A program made the position numbers and the translations under genes. From Chryseosolibacter sp036402115 (lineage in GTDB: Bacteria; Bacteroidota; Bacteroidia; Cytophagales; Cyclobacteriaceae): a stretch of 47,172 bases of DNA. Numbering within the stretch: position 1 is the first letter of the stretch; every line of letters begins with the position of its first letter. The notes under the pieces were generated by a model. The model searched no databases. It worked only from the letters and a program-made list of their open reading frames with translations, and was not told the DNA's origin. The stretch lies in assembly GCA_036402115.1 (NCBI GenBank), contig DASWTM010000057.1, forward strand, positions 1 to 47,172, given 5' to 3'. Shown here piece after piece: positions 24,605 through 33,236 of the stretch.

Positions 24605-27052
24605 TTATTCATTACGTAGTGCCTTTACAGGATTGTTTACTGCAGCTTTTAATGATTCAAAGCCAACGGTGAAGTATGCGATGAGGAACGCAACAATACC
24701 CGACAACAGAAACACGGTTACGCCTAATTCAATTTTATAGGCAAAGTTTTCAAGCCATGTACTCATCGCGTAGTATCCTAGCGGTACGGCTATTATGAAG
24801 GCAACGATGACAAGTTTGATAAAATCTTTTGACAGCATCGATACGATGTTTGGAACAGTGGCGCCAAGCACTTTCCGAATTCCAATTTCTTTAACGCGTC
24901 TCTCTGCAACGTAAACGGATAGTCCATACAATCCGAGACAGCAGATCAAAATCGCCAGACCGGTTGACCACGTTAGCATCAATGATATTTTGCTGTCTTC
25001 TTCATATTGTTTTTTCACGCTGTCGCTGAGAAACTGACTTTCAAACGGTGTGTTACGCACGACCTTGTCCCACGCTTCTTTCATCTGCGCTAATGTTTGT
25101 GTGTAGTTTTCACCATTCACAGATGCTGTCAGATACGTATAGGTTGTCCTGCCTGGTGGAACATAGAAGATCATCGGTGCGATGGGTTGATGCAAAGAAA
25201 ATTGATGGAAGTCTTCAACCACGCCCATGATTTCGAATCGTCTCAGCGAACCGTAGTCTGAGAAGACTTGGCTTCCAATCGCATTTTGCAAATCGATCCC
25301 GAATTCTTTTAAGCAAGCCTGGTTAACGATAATCTTATTATCATTCAACACATACGACATCGTATCCGTCTCTGCATTGAAGTCGCGCCCAGCGAGCATT
25401 TTGATATCGAGCACTTTGAAGTAATCTTCGTCAACATGGACAACACGATGGAGTACCGCCTTATCTCGGGATGAACCTTGTGGGAACACACCGAAATCGC
25501 GCAAAACGGGCATAGACGGTAAACTGCTTGTTGCAGAGACTTCCTTTACACCACTGATATTTTCAAAGGCTGTTTTCAGATTCACAAATGCACGAGTAGC
25601 TTCATCTGTCCGCATGGGAATCATTACCTTATGTTCCTGGTTGAATCCAAGGGGTTTCTCCTGGATGAATCGAAGCTGTTTCTGCACGATGATGATGGAA
25701 GAAATTAGCGTGATGGTGATTACAAACTGGAACACTACGAGGCCTTGTCGGAGCAAGCGCGAGCCATCACTCGTGAGACTTTTATTCTTGAGAACTTTCG
25801 CTGGTTCGAACGAAGACAGGAAAAATGCCGGGTAGCTTCCTGCAATCACACCCGTTAGAGTTCCAACTACAAGCATGGCAATTACGATAAACAAAACGTT
25901 TGTGGGATTTACACTCAGATCTTTTCCGGTGACTGAGTTAATGGCTGGGAGCACAAACGTGACCAACAGCAGTGAAATTACAAGCGAAACAAAAACGATT
26001 GTCATGGATTCGCCCAGGAACTGACGCACCAGCATGGGACGATTTGCGCCCATTGCCTTCCGAACGCCAACTTCATTCGCACGCTGGGATGCCTTCGCGG
26101 TTGTAAGATTCATGAAGTTGATACAAGCTAACAATAAGATGAATATTCCGATTGAGCCCAGGATATACACGTACACAATTCCACCGGAGCCGGTGTCACC
26201 AAACGTGTCGGAGAAATCGGAGTATAATCGGATGTCAGTTAATGCCTGGAGACCGATATCTTTTTTCAGTCCCGCATTTTTCAAATCAGTGCCCGCGTAC
26301 TTATCAATTAGCCCGGGTAACTTTTCTTCAACCGCTTTTGCAGAAGTAGAAGGCTTTAGCTTTACGTAACCGGCAACAAAATTATTCCAGGCCCATGTTC
26401 TTTCGCCCATCACATACTCGCCCCACCCGGCACTGCGCATGCTGAGGTAGAAATCAGCGTCAGCATGTGAATTGAATTCTGTGTGCTTGAGTACACCGGT
26501 GACTTTAAAGGTATCGGCAGACCGGCCACTGTTGATGATCAGCAATTCGTCAAGCGGACTCTTTGATCCGAAAATTTTGCCAGCAAGGTTTTCAGAAAGT
26601 AAAACGGTAGACGGTGCATCCAGTGCGGTATTACGATCTCCCTCCTTCAGCTCATACGGAAATACATCGAGGAAGGTAGAATCCACAAGCATCCCTCTTT
26701 TTTCATAAAATATTTTATCGTTGTAACGGATTATGTGAACTTCCACTTCGGGAGGTGTTACAATGCGCGTGGCAGTCTCTACTTCCGGAACCTCATCAAT
26801 GAGATCCATGGCAATCGGTGGCGATACGCGTGGAAAATTTTCCGGTTTGCCTTCGCGAACAAAGGTCGTGTAGAGCCGGTACACCCGATCGTGGTCCGCA
26901 AAGTGTTTTTCGTAACTCAATTCATCCTGGATGAACAGCGCGAGCAATAGGCAGCACGCGATTCCTGACGACAGTCCAAGGATATTGATGAGTGAGAACG
27001 TTTTGTTTTTGAGCAGGTGCCGAAGCGCAACAGTGAAGTAATTTCTAATCAT
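24605..27052 (-). CDS. FtsX/MacB-type ABC transporter permease, 815 aa (block 1, copy D)
   Basis: MacB-like permease with two periplasmic domains and two FtsX cores. I start it at ATG 27052 (MIRNYFTVALRHLLKNK), which aligns with its paralogues; the frame continues 14 codons upstream but without family-like sequence. Coupling motifs RANEVGVRKAMGA and RVKEIGIRKVLGATVPNIV; C-terminus NPVKALRNE. It is a sister of copy H in block 2: both share a GIACCLLLAL first helix, a first periplasmic domain with PP, FYE.RG and SGWGEY/SGWAEY segments, and RANEVG. First gene of the D-C operon, divergent from the TPR/HTH sensor. Confidence 0.92.
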   Translation of the reverse strand: MIRNYFTVALRHLLKNKTFSLINILGLSSGIACCLLLALFIQDELSYEKHFADHDRVYRLYTTFVREGKPENFPRVSPPIAMDLIDEVPEVETATRIVTPPEVEVHIIRYNDKIFYEKRGMLVDSTFLDVFPYELKEGDRNTALDAPSTVLLSENLAGKIFGSKSPLDELLIINSGRSADTFKVTGVLKHTEFNSHADADFYLSMRSAGWGEYVMGERTWAWNNFVAGYVKLKPSTSAKAVEEKLPGLIDKYAGTDLKNAGLKKDIGLQALTDIRLYSDFSDTFGDTGSGGIVYVYILGSIGIFILLLACINFMNLTTAKASQRANEVGVRKAMGANRPMLVRQFLGESMTIVFVSLVISLLLVTFVLPAINSVTGKDLSVNPTNVLFIVIAMLVVGTLTGVIAGSYPAFFLSSFEPAKVLKNKSLTSDGSRLLRQGLVVFQFVITITLISSIIIVQKQLRFIQEKPLGFNQEHKVMIPMRTDEATRAFVNLKTAFENISGVKEVSATSSLPSMPVLRDFGVFPQGSSRDKAVLHRVVHVDEDYFKVLDIKMLAGRDFNAETDTMSYVLNDNKIIVNQACLKEFGIDLQNAIGSQVFSDYGSLRRFEIMGVVEDFHQFSLHQPIAPMIFYVPPGRTTYTYLTASVNGENYTQTLAQMKEAWDKVVRNTPFESQFLSDSVKKQYEEDSKISLMLTWSTGLAILICCLGLYGLSVYVAERRVKEIGIRKVLGATVPNIVSMLSKDFIKLVIVAFIIAVPLGYYAMSTWLENFAYKIELGVTVFLLSGIVAFLIAYFTVGFESLKAAVNNPVKALRNE

Positions 27053-27250
27053 AGACCTGGCTTTATTGAAGTAGAAACTCCTGTTTCTTCCCAACGTTAC
27101 GCAAAGACCATACTTTTTCGCGTAGGTTGCTCCATTGGGCTAAAATCACCCTTTTTACGACTAAACGACTGTCCAAAACCCGCCTTGACCTGTTCAAATA
27201 CGGACTATTTTTATTTTTCCGCTTGCTGTGAAATCTTCTATATTTAGACA

Positions 27251-28870
27251 ATGATGAGAATTGCGTTTGTTGGGATTTTCTTGATTTCGACTCTTACCGT
27301 ATTCGGTAGGGTGGACAATGACAGTTTGATCTCTGTATTAAAGAAGGAGATCGGTCAGCGTGACATCTATGTTGATCAGAAACTTGCGCGCATTGAAAAG
27401 CTCAAGCAGAAGTTGCACCAGGTTCGGCCTAACGATCTGGAAAAACGGTTCGAAATTTATAATGGGCTGTATCATCTTTATAAGACTTTCATTTATGATT
27501 CAGCCTTTCAATATGCTAACAAGCTTATCCATACGGCATATCAATTGAACGACCCAATAAAAGTCAGTTACGCGCGTGTTAAGCTGGGCTTTATCCTCAT
27601 TTCGTCCGGAATGTTTAAGGAGACGTTTGATTCTCTCAAGCGTGTTGAAGTTAAATATTTAGTGGATACAACGCGCCTCGATTATTATCGACTTTTGTCA
27701 CGAGCGTATTCGGACCTCAATATCTATAACAACGATCAGCATTATCGGAACTTCTATCTCAGCCTTGATCAAGCCTATCTGGACTCCGCTATCCGGCTGA
27801 GTCAGAAAGGATCGTATCACTACTATTACTTCGGAGCGATCAAAAGTATTTTTCTGCGCGATTTTTCCAAAGCCATTACGTTGATCGAGACACTTCTTCG
27901 GGAGCATCAGCTGACGTATCCGCAGCTTGCGGTCAACTACTATGATCTCAGCACGGCTTACAGAAACCTCAAAGACGATGAACGAGGTGTAGCCTACATG
28001 ATTATGTCATCGCTTTCCGATATTCGCGCAGCCACGAAAGAGACCGCGGCCATGCATACACTCGCCCGGATGCTGCATGAACGAGGCGATACCGAAAACG
28101 CGTATGTCTTTATCAAACAAGCATTGCATGATGCGGAGTTCTATGGCGCCCGTCAGCGGAAAGTCGAGATCATGTCTATTCTTCCACTCATTGCTTCGGC
28201 TCAATTGAATACAGTGGAGGCGCAGCGAAAGGCGTGGTTGAGCTACTCGGCCGGAGCCACAATTCTTATTTTGGTCGTAGTGGTTTTTTCCATCATCATC
28301 TCGAAACAGTTGAAAAAGTTAAAACTGGCCGAAGCCACTATCCGCGAAGCAAATCGCAATCTGCAGGAAATCAACCACAAACTTCTTGAAGCCGATAAGA
28401 TCAAGGAGGAGTATATCGGCTACTATTTCAGCAACAATTCTCATTACATCGATAAGATCGAGTCGTTTCGGAATTCCATCGATCAAAAACTTCAGACGCG
28501 CAAGGTCGATGACATTAAGTACCTCGTCAATACGATAAACCCGGTACACGAGCGCGAGGAGCTTTATTTTAATTTCGATAAGATCTTCCTGAAGTTGTTC
28601 CCCGATTTTGTGGAGATTTTCAATTCCTATTTCGAGCCCGAACACCGAATCGTATTAAAGGAGAACCAACTTCTGAATACGGAATTGCGGATATTCGCGC
28701 TGATCCGGTTGGGTATACAGGATTCCGAAAAAATTGCGAAGATTTTGGGCTATTCGGTAAACACGATTTACTCCTATAAAAATAGAGTGAAGAGCAAATC
28801 GATCCTGCCAAACGATGAGTTCGAGGACCGCATCATGGAAATCAATGGCCTATCCACTCATAGAAGCTGA
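27251..28870 (+). CDS. Membrane TPR sensor with C-terminal HTH (DUF6377-like)
   Basis: 539 residues. Signal peptide (1-19), a helical TPR-like periplasmic domain (about 25-320), one membrane helix (331-352, ILILVVVVFSIII), a coiled coil (354-385), then a cytoplasmic domain with YFSNNSHYIDKIESFR and a C-terminal LuxR/GerE-like helix-turn-helix (about 477-517, IAKILGYSVNTIYSYKNRVK). This is the architecture of DUF6377 proteins of Bacteroidota, presumed membrane-bound transcription factors that often lie by polysaccharide-use genes. It is divergent from the permease D-C operon (198-base gap) and upstream of the GH43 gene, either of which could be its target (inference). Whether it starts at the first or second Met is open. 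Confidence 0.88.
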   Translation: MMRIAFVGIFLISTLTVFGRVDNDSLISVLKKEIGQRDIYVDQKLARIEKLKQKLHQVRPNDLEKRFEIYNGLYHLYKTFIYDSAFQYANKLIHTAYQLNDPIKVSYARVKLGFILISSGMFKETFDSLKRVEVKYLVDTTRLDYYRLLSRAYSDLNIYNNDQHYRNFYLSLDQAYLDSAIRLSQKGSYHYYYFGAIKSIFLRDFSKAITLIETLLREHQLTYPQLAVNYYDLSTAYRNLKDDERGVAYMIMSSLSDIRAATKETAAMHTLARMLHERGDTENAYVFIKQALHDAEFYGARQRKVEIMSILPLIASAQLNTVEAQRKAWLSYSAGATILILVVVVFSIIISKQLKKLKLAEATIREANRNLQEINHKLLEADKIKEEYIGYYFSNNSHYIDKIESFRNSIDQKLQTRKVDDIKYLVNTINPVHEREELYFNFDKIFLKLFPDFVEIFNSYFEPEHRIVLKENQLLNTELRIFALIRLGIQDSEKIAKILGYSVNTIYSYKNRVKSKSILPNDEFEDRIMEINGLSTHRS

Positions 28871-29064
28871 TATTTCGTTTATATTTTTTTTCAAACTTGT
28901 TTTTTTAACCGTCACAGGATCAATCGGTTGCTCCTGATAGCCCTTAATATTTTTTATATTTTGGATTGATAAGTTGCCTTCCGAACAGGCTAAATGTTTT
29001 TTTGTTTATATGGATAATTACGGTGATCAACACCATTTTCATCCGTACGCCTTAAAAACAACCT

Positions 29065-29517
29065 ATGGTCAAGACGCTGCTTCCACCGCTTTCGGCTTCC
29101 CGCAACTTTGAGTTTATTGGCAATCAAAAAGATGACTCCATTGTCATTGGAAACTATGGCGATGCGAAGTTTGTGGCCAAAGGAAATTTCGAACTTTCGG
29201 GATTGGTATTCTGCTCAAAAAATACACTTGAAATATCTTTGAATGGTACCGGCACGGTAAGTTTACGCGGGGTTTGCAAAAAGCTCATTATTCGTGGCAT
29301 TCGTGGAAACGTAACACTTGACGTCAGCCAGCTTTCCAGCAAACTCGTTTGGTGTGAGTCGGTAAAAGACCAAACAACGATCAAGCTCGGTCCTACTAAA
29401 GTCATCGAACTCATTAGCCTCGATGACAACTCGGTCCTGCATATTGACGGCAAGCCGGTTATAATGAATTACGTGCTCAGTGGAAATTCAAAGATTCACG
29501 GTCACCTGGAAAATTAA
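29065..29517 (+). CDS. Small beta-helix-like protein of unknown function
   Basis: 150 residues without signal peptide. It is built of short repeated strands (NGTGTVSLRGVCKKLIIRG, GNVTLDVSQLSSKLVWCES, DDNSVLHIDGKPVI, LSGNSKIHGHLEN) that recall the right-handed beta-helix of GIN-domain (DUF2807-like) proteins such as the one encoded at 35394-36131. The lack of a signal sequence is odd for that family, and I would not assign function. The 194-base gap before it is A/T-rich with no convincing promoter match. Confidence 0.6.
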   Translation: MVKTLLPPLSASRNFEFIGNQKDDSIVIGNYGDAKFVAKGNFELSGLVFCSKNTLEISLNGTGTVSLRGVCKKLIIRGIRGNVTLDVSQLSSKLVWCESVKDQTTIKLGPTKVIELISLDDNSVLHIDGKPVIMNYVLSGNSKIHGHLEN

Positions 29518-29573
29518 ACTTTCGGTTGTCTTCGATTCTTAGCCTCCCTTCTTAACTTTAAGAAAGGTTCGCT

Positions 29574-31319
29574 ATGAAGCTGCTTCTTACTTTTCTATGT
29601 TTTTCTGTTATCGCAATAGCCTATTCGCAAACAACCCAGCGAACGTATTGCAACCCGATGGACATCAACTATCGGTACAACTTCGAACAGCTGCAGGAAA
29701 AAATCTCGTACAGGTCTGGTGCGGATCCGGTTATCGTTAACCACATGGGTGAATACTTTTTGTTTGTCACGATCTCAGGTGGATACTGGCATTCAAAAGA
29801 TCTTGTTAACTGGAATTACATCGTTCCTGATAAGTGGCCGATGGAGGACATGTGTGCTCCGGCTGCCATGTCAGTCCGAGATACGCTCTATCTTTTCCAA
29901 TCAACTTTCGAAAGGCGCCCGATCTTTATTTCCACGGAACCTGAAAAAGGAAAACTGATTTTCTACAACCGCTGGCCGCCTGCACTTCCCAAAGATATTG
30001 GGCCGTGGGATCCGGCACTATTTTATGATGAAGAGCTAGATAAATGGTATATGTATTGGGGCTCGTCTAATGTCTATCCGCTTTTTGGAAGTGAGTTGGA
30101 CAAGAGCAAGCAGTTGAATTACAAAGGTGAATACAAAGGATTGATTTACCTGAAGCCGGAGGAACACGGATGGGAAAGGTTTGGACGTGATCACACCTCC
30201 AGCATCAAACCTTTTACGGAAGGTGCATGGATGACAAAGCACAACGGAAAATACTATCTGCAATATGGTGCGCCCGGCACGGAATACAACGTATACGCTA
30301 ATGGCACCTATGTCGGTGATCATCCGCTTGGACCCTTCACGTATGCTCCGTATAACCCGATCTCTTATAAACCTGGTGGATTTGTAAACGGTGCGGGCCA
30401 TGGAAATACATTTCAGGATAGTTATGGAAACTATTGGAACACGGGTACACCGTGGATTGCCGTGAACTGGAATTTTGAACGAAGGATAGCAATGTTTCCG
30501 ACTGGCTTTGATCAGGATGGTCAAATGTTTGCCAACACCAGGTTTGGGGACTTTCCACATTATCTGCCGACAAAGAAATGGCAGAATAAGGACGAGCTCT
30601 TTACAGGATGGATGTTGCTCTCGTATAAGAAACCTGCGACCGCATCTTCTGTGATGGATACCTTTAACGTGTCGTCCATTACGGATGAGAATCCAAGAAC
30701 GTTTTGGGTTGCGAGGCAAAACAAGGAAGGAGAATCAGTGACTGTCGATCTCCAAAAAGTTTGCGCCATCAATGCAGTACAGATAAATTACACCGACTAC
30801 AAGTCAGATATCTTCAACGGTTTTGATCCTAAGATCTACACGCAGTTCCGTATTTTTATCTCGAAGGATGGAAAAGCATGGGAGAAAGTTGCAGACTTGT
30901 CTAACGAGAAACGCGATCGACCCAATGCTTACATCGAACTGCCAAGTCCAGTTGAGGGCAGATTTGTGAAGTACGAGCACATTTATGTTGCCGCACCAAA
31001 CCTTGCCATCAGCGATATCCGTGTGTTCGGAAAGAGCAAGGATCCAATCCCATCAACACCAAAGGGAGTAATAGCAAAACGCGACACCGATCCGCGCAAC
31101 GGTACCGTTATGTGGCAGAAAGTTTCAGGAGCCGTTGGCTACAACATCCTGTGGGGAATCGATAAGAACAAACTTTATCAAACGTATCAGGTCTGGGGCG
31201 ATGCTCCTTCATCGAAAGAGATCCGCGCCCTCTCAAAAGGAGTGAGCTACTACTTCGCGATAGAAGCGTTCAACGAAAGCGGAGTGTCGAAGCGTTCGGA
31301 CGTTGTGTTCATTGAATAA
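29574..31319 (+). CDS. Secreted GH43-like glycoside hydrolase with F5/8C and Fn3 modules
   Basis: 581 residues with a signal peptide (MKLLLTFLCFSVIAIAYS). Catalytic five-bladed propeller at about 25-345, with candidates for the GH43 triad: base Asp51 (SGADPVIV), Asp147 (GPWDPALF) and acid Glu217 (FTEGAWM). Next comes a discoidin/F5-8C (CBM32-like) module (about 352-487, NENPRTFWVA-like core TDENPRTFWVA, ending AISDIRVFGK) and a fibronectin type III module (493-575). GH43 enzymes cleave arabinan, xylan and related side chains; the exact substrate is undetermined. SD-like AGAAAGG (29561-29567) precedes the start. Confidence 0.9.
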   Translation: MKLLLTFLCFSVIAIAYSQTTQRTYCNPMDINYRYNFEQLQEKISYRSGADPVIVNHMGEYFLFVTISGGYWHSKDLVNWNYIVPDKWPMEDMCAPAAMSVRDTLYLFQSTFERRPIFISTEPEKGKLIFYNRWPPALPKDIGPWDPALFYDEELDKWYMYWGSSNVYPLFGSELDKSKQLNYKGEYKGLIYLKPEEHGWERFGRDHTSSIKPFTEGAWMTKHNGKYYLQYGAPGTEYNVYANGTYVGDHPLGPFTYAPYNPISYKPGGFVNGAGHGNTFQDSYGNYWNTGTPWIAVNWNFERRIAMFPTGFDQDGQMFANTRFGDFPHYLPTKKWQNKDELFTGWMLLSYKKPATASSVMDTFNVSSITDENPRTFWVARQNKEGESVTVDLQKVCAINAVQINYTDYKSDIFNGFDPKIYTQFRIFISKDGKAWEKVADLSNEKRDRPNAYIELPSPVEGRFVKYEHIYVAAPNLAISDIRVFGKSKDPIPSTPKGVIAKRDTDPRNGTVMWQKVSGAVGYNILWGIDKNKLYQTYQVWGDAPSSKEIRALSKGVSYYFAIEAFNESGVSKRSDVVFIE

Positions 31320-31327
31320 GGCTTTTT

Positions 31328-31396
31328 CAACGCAGAGCCGCAGAGATGCAGAGTTCGCTAAGGATATTCCTCCGCGAACTCCGCAACTCTGCGTTG
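31328..31396. repeat. Long inverted repeat (period-8 GCAGAGNN type) between convergent genes
   Basis: CAACGCAGAG (31328-31337) pairs perfectly with CTCTGCGTTG (31387-31396); inside, AGTTCGC (31352-31358) pairs with GCGAACT (31374-31380) and AGGA with TCCT at the tip. The left arm repeats GCAGAG every 8 bases. It fills the gap between the convergent GH43 and hydrolase genes and may serve as a bidirectional terminator, though no T tract adjoins it. Confidence 0.8.
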
Positions 31397-31403
31397 AGGA
31401 AAT

Positions 31404-33062
31404 TTATTTACCAACTGCACCCCCAGCCATCAATTTCGACTTGCTCTCCGCTGGCAACTTCCACTCATCATCGAAGTACCCGTCAACAACAACCTCCTTC
31501 ACACTGTTCTTAAAAAGCACGAAGTCTTTCAGGTTGGGAACTTCATTGAACGAAGGAGGGAAGCGATAATTCTGACCTTGGGAATTCGCCCACCAGGGTA
31601 AACCGGAGTTTACAGCTACGTAGTGTCCATCGATTGGATAAACATAGAATAACCCGTGATCGCTTGTTTTACTATTGTCGAGGTGAAGGGGTAGACGATC
31701 TTTGTATCTGTCGACTAGAAGGTTTGTCTCTGATGTTCCAAACAAAATCAGGTTGCTTGACTCGATATCGCTTGGCCTTACGTCTTTGTCGGCAACGATA
31801 CGTGGGAAGAACATGATTCTTCCCAGGAACGCACCACGATAGAATGACCAGTTTGCAGCTTCCGTGGCAATATCCTGGCGTTTCTTCAATTCTTCTGGTG
31901 TGGGATTTCCTGCTGTGCCATATACATAAATATGTCTGGTGGCAAATGCTTCCTTGATCGGCCCGCCCAGTTTCTCATTTTTGCTGTCGGCACTTCCTTG
32001 CCACTTTGTATTAATCCACTTGCCATCTTTTTTCGAGAATGAAACGATGTCACTGGTTTGCGTCTTAATTTTCTTTCCGTCAAGGGTTACAATTAGCGGT
32101 TTGCCACTTTCATATTTGGGATGCCCTTGTAGTGTCAGCGTAAATGCGTCCAGGCTTGCCGTTGTGATTTCAAGTTTGTTCGGTTCGGTAAATTTAGCAT
32201 CGATCTTTGCCAACGATCCGGGGATCAGCTTGTCGAAAGTAACCCAATAGGCTTTGTTGTATTTGTACTGGTTGGAATTGTAGGTGACGCGATCGGGAAA
32301 CCGATTTCTTTTGAACTTATCAAACCATGAAAAGACAGCTTCGTCCTGGTAGGCGTTAACCCAGCTGTCATGATTGACGCCAGGGTACTCATCGTATTCG
32401 ACATGTGCGCCCATCGCTTTCAACTTTGCCGTCCAGTCGCGCGAAACGGTTACGGGCACCGCCTGATCTTTGTCTCCGTGATAAAAATGTGCAGGAAGGT
32501 TTAAGGCGTTGTCGATGAGGAGATCAGTACCTTGTGGTGGTGCAGGGCACACCGGTGCAATAGCCGCCCAGATATCCGGCCGTGTCATCCCGATCCAGAG
32601 CGTTCCACCACCACCCATTGAGAGTCCGGTGAGGTACGTTCTGTCTTCATCAATGTTAAAGCGTTTCTTAACATCCGCCAATACATCATAGACATCCTTC
32701 TCAGGGATTCCCTGGTAACCAGCCGTTCCGCGCGCGTACGGAGAGACAACAATGTAGTCGATATCTTTCCACTCCGGGAAGTAGCGCGTGGCTTCAACGT
32801 CCGTCTCACCATTAGAATTACTTTTGCCGAAGACTCGCCTCAATGCAAGCCGATGATTGGAGCCTGCACCATGCAACATGATGACAAGTGGATATTTTTT
32901 ATTCTCATCATAGTTTTTCGGCAGATACAGACCGTAAGGTTGTTCTGTATCATCTGCGTCAGAAAAGAAGGTCAGCACCTGTGGCCCTGATGAAAGCTTT
33001 TGTGCGTGCGAAAATTGAGTGATGACGAAAAGAAATGCGAGTAACGTTGCTTTGATCTTCAT
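31404..33062 (-). CDS. Secreted esterase/peptidase-like alpha/beta hydrolase
   Basis: 552 residues from ATG 33062 (signal peptide MKIKATLLAFLFVITQFSHA); the frame extends 16 codons upstream without signal-like sequence. The N-terminal half (about 25-250) is an alpha/beta hydrolase with oxyanion region MLHGAGSNH, nucleophile Ser148 (GLSMGGGG), an acid in HGDKDQAVP (197-199) and His231 (GVNHDSW), similar to PHB-depolymerase/feruloyl-esterase and S9-like enzymes. The C-terminal half (about 260-552) is a poorly recognised domain with ILFGTSETNLLVDRYKD. Convergent with the GH43 gene; a role in removing acyl groups from plant polysaccharides fits both, but is inference. Confidence 0.88.
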   Translation of the reverse strand: MKIKATLLAFLFVITQFSHAQKLSSGPQVLTFFSDADDTEQPYGLYLPKNYDENKKYPLVIMLHGAGSNHRLALRRVFGKSNSNGETDVEATRYFPEWKDIDYIVVSPYARGTAGYQGIPEKDVYDVLADVKKRFNIDEDRTYLTGLSMGGGGTLWIGMTRPDIWAAIAPVCPAPPQGTDLLIDNALNLPAHFYHGDKDQAVPVTVSRDWTAKLKAMGAHVEYDEYPGVNHDSWVNAYQDEAVFSWFDKFKRNRFPDRVTYNSNQYKYNKAYWVTFDKLIPGSLAKIDAKFTEPNKLEITTASLDAFTLTLQGHPKYESGKPLIVTLDGKKIKTQTSDIVSFSKKDGKWINTKWQGSADSKNEKLGGPIKEAFATRHIYVYGTAGNPTPEELKKRQDIATEAANWSFYRGAFLGRIMFFPRIVADKDVRPSDIESSNLILFGTSETNLLVDRYKDRLPLHLDNSKTSDHGLFYVYPIDGHYVAVNSGLPWWANSQGQNYRFPPSFNEVPNLKDFVLFKNSVKEVVVDGYFDDEWKLPAESKSKLMAGGAVGK

Positions 33063-33165
33063 ACGATTATATTGTGTCAAACCAAGATAGTCTGAATTCC
33101 TTCCAGACACAATAAAAAGCCGAAAAGGTCACGTACGCAGGTGATATAAGCACAAATGACAAAGA

Positions 33166-33192
33166 AACGCAGACTCAAAAATCCTCTGCGTT
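33166..33192. repeat. Short inverted repeat of the GCAGA/CTCTGCG class
   Basis: AACGCAGA (33166-33173) pairs with TCTGCGTT (33185-33192) around an 11-base loop, followed by CCTCAGCGCCTTTGCGG in roughly 8-base steps. It lies after the stop of the toroid-protein gene and before the hydrolase start, both on the minus strand. Confidence 0.7.
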
Positions 33193-33236
33193 CCTCAGCG
33201 CCTTTGCGGTAAAGAAAAACTCGGCTTTGCGGGAAT

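Noticed and set aside
24605..27094. Longer version of permease D (start at 27094)
   Set aside because: All paralogues begin at the M-x-x-NY motif, which is at 27052 here.
29010..29111. Short ORF (MDNYGDQHHFHPY...) before the beta-helix-like gene, suspected as a second His leader
   Set aside because: His codons are not in a clear run, no terminator follows, and it overlaps the next gene in another frame.
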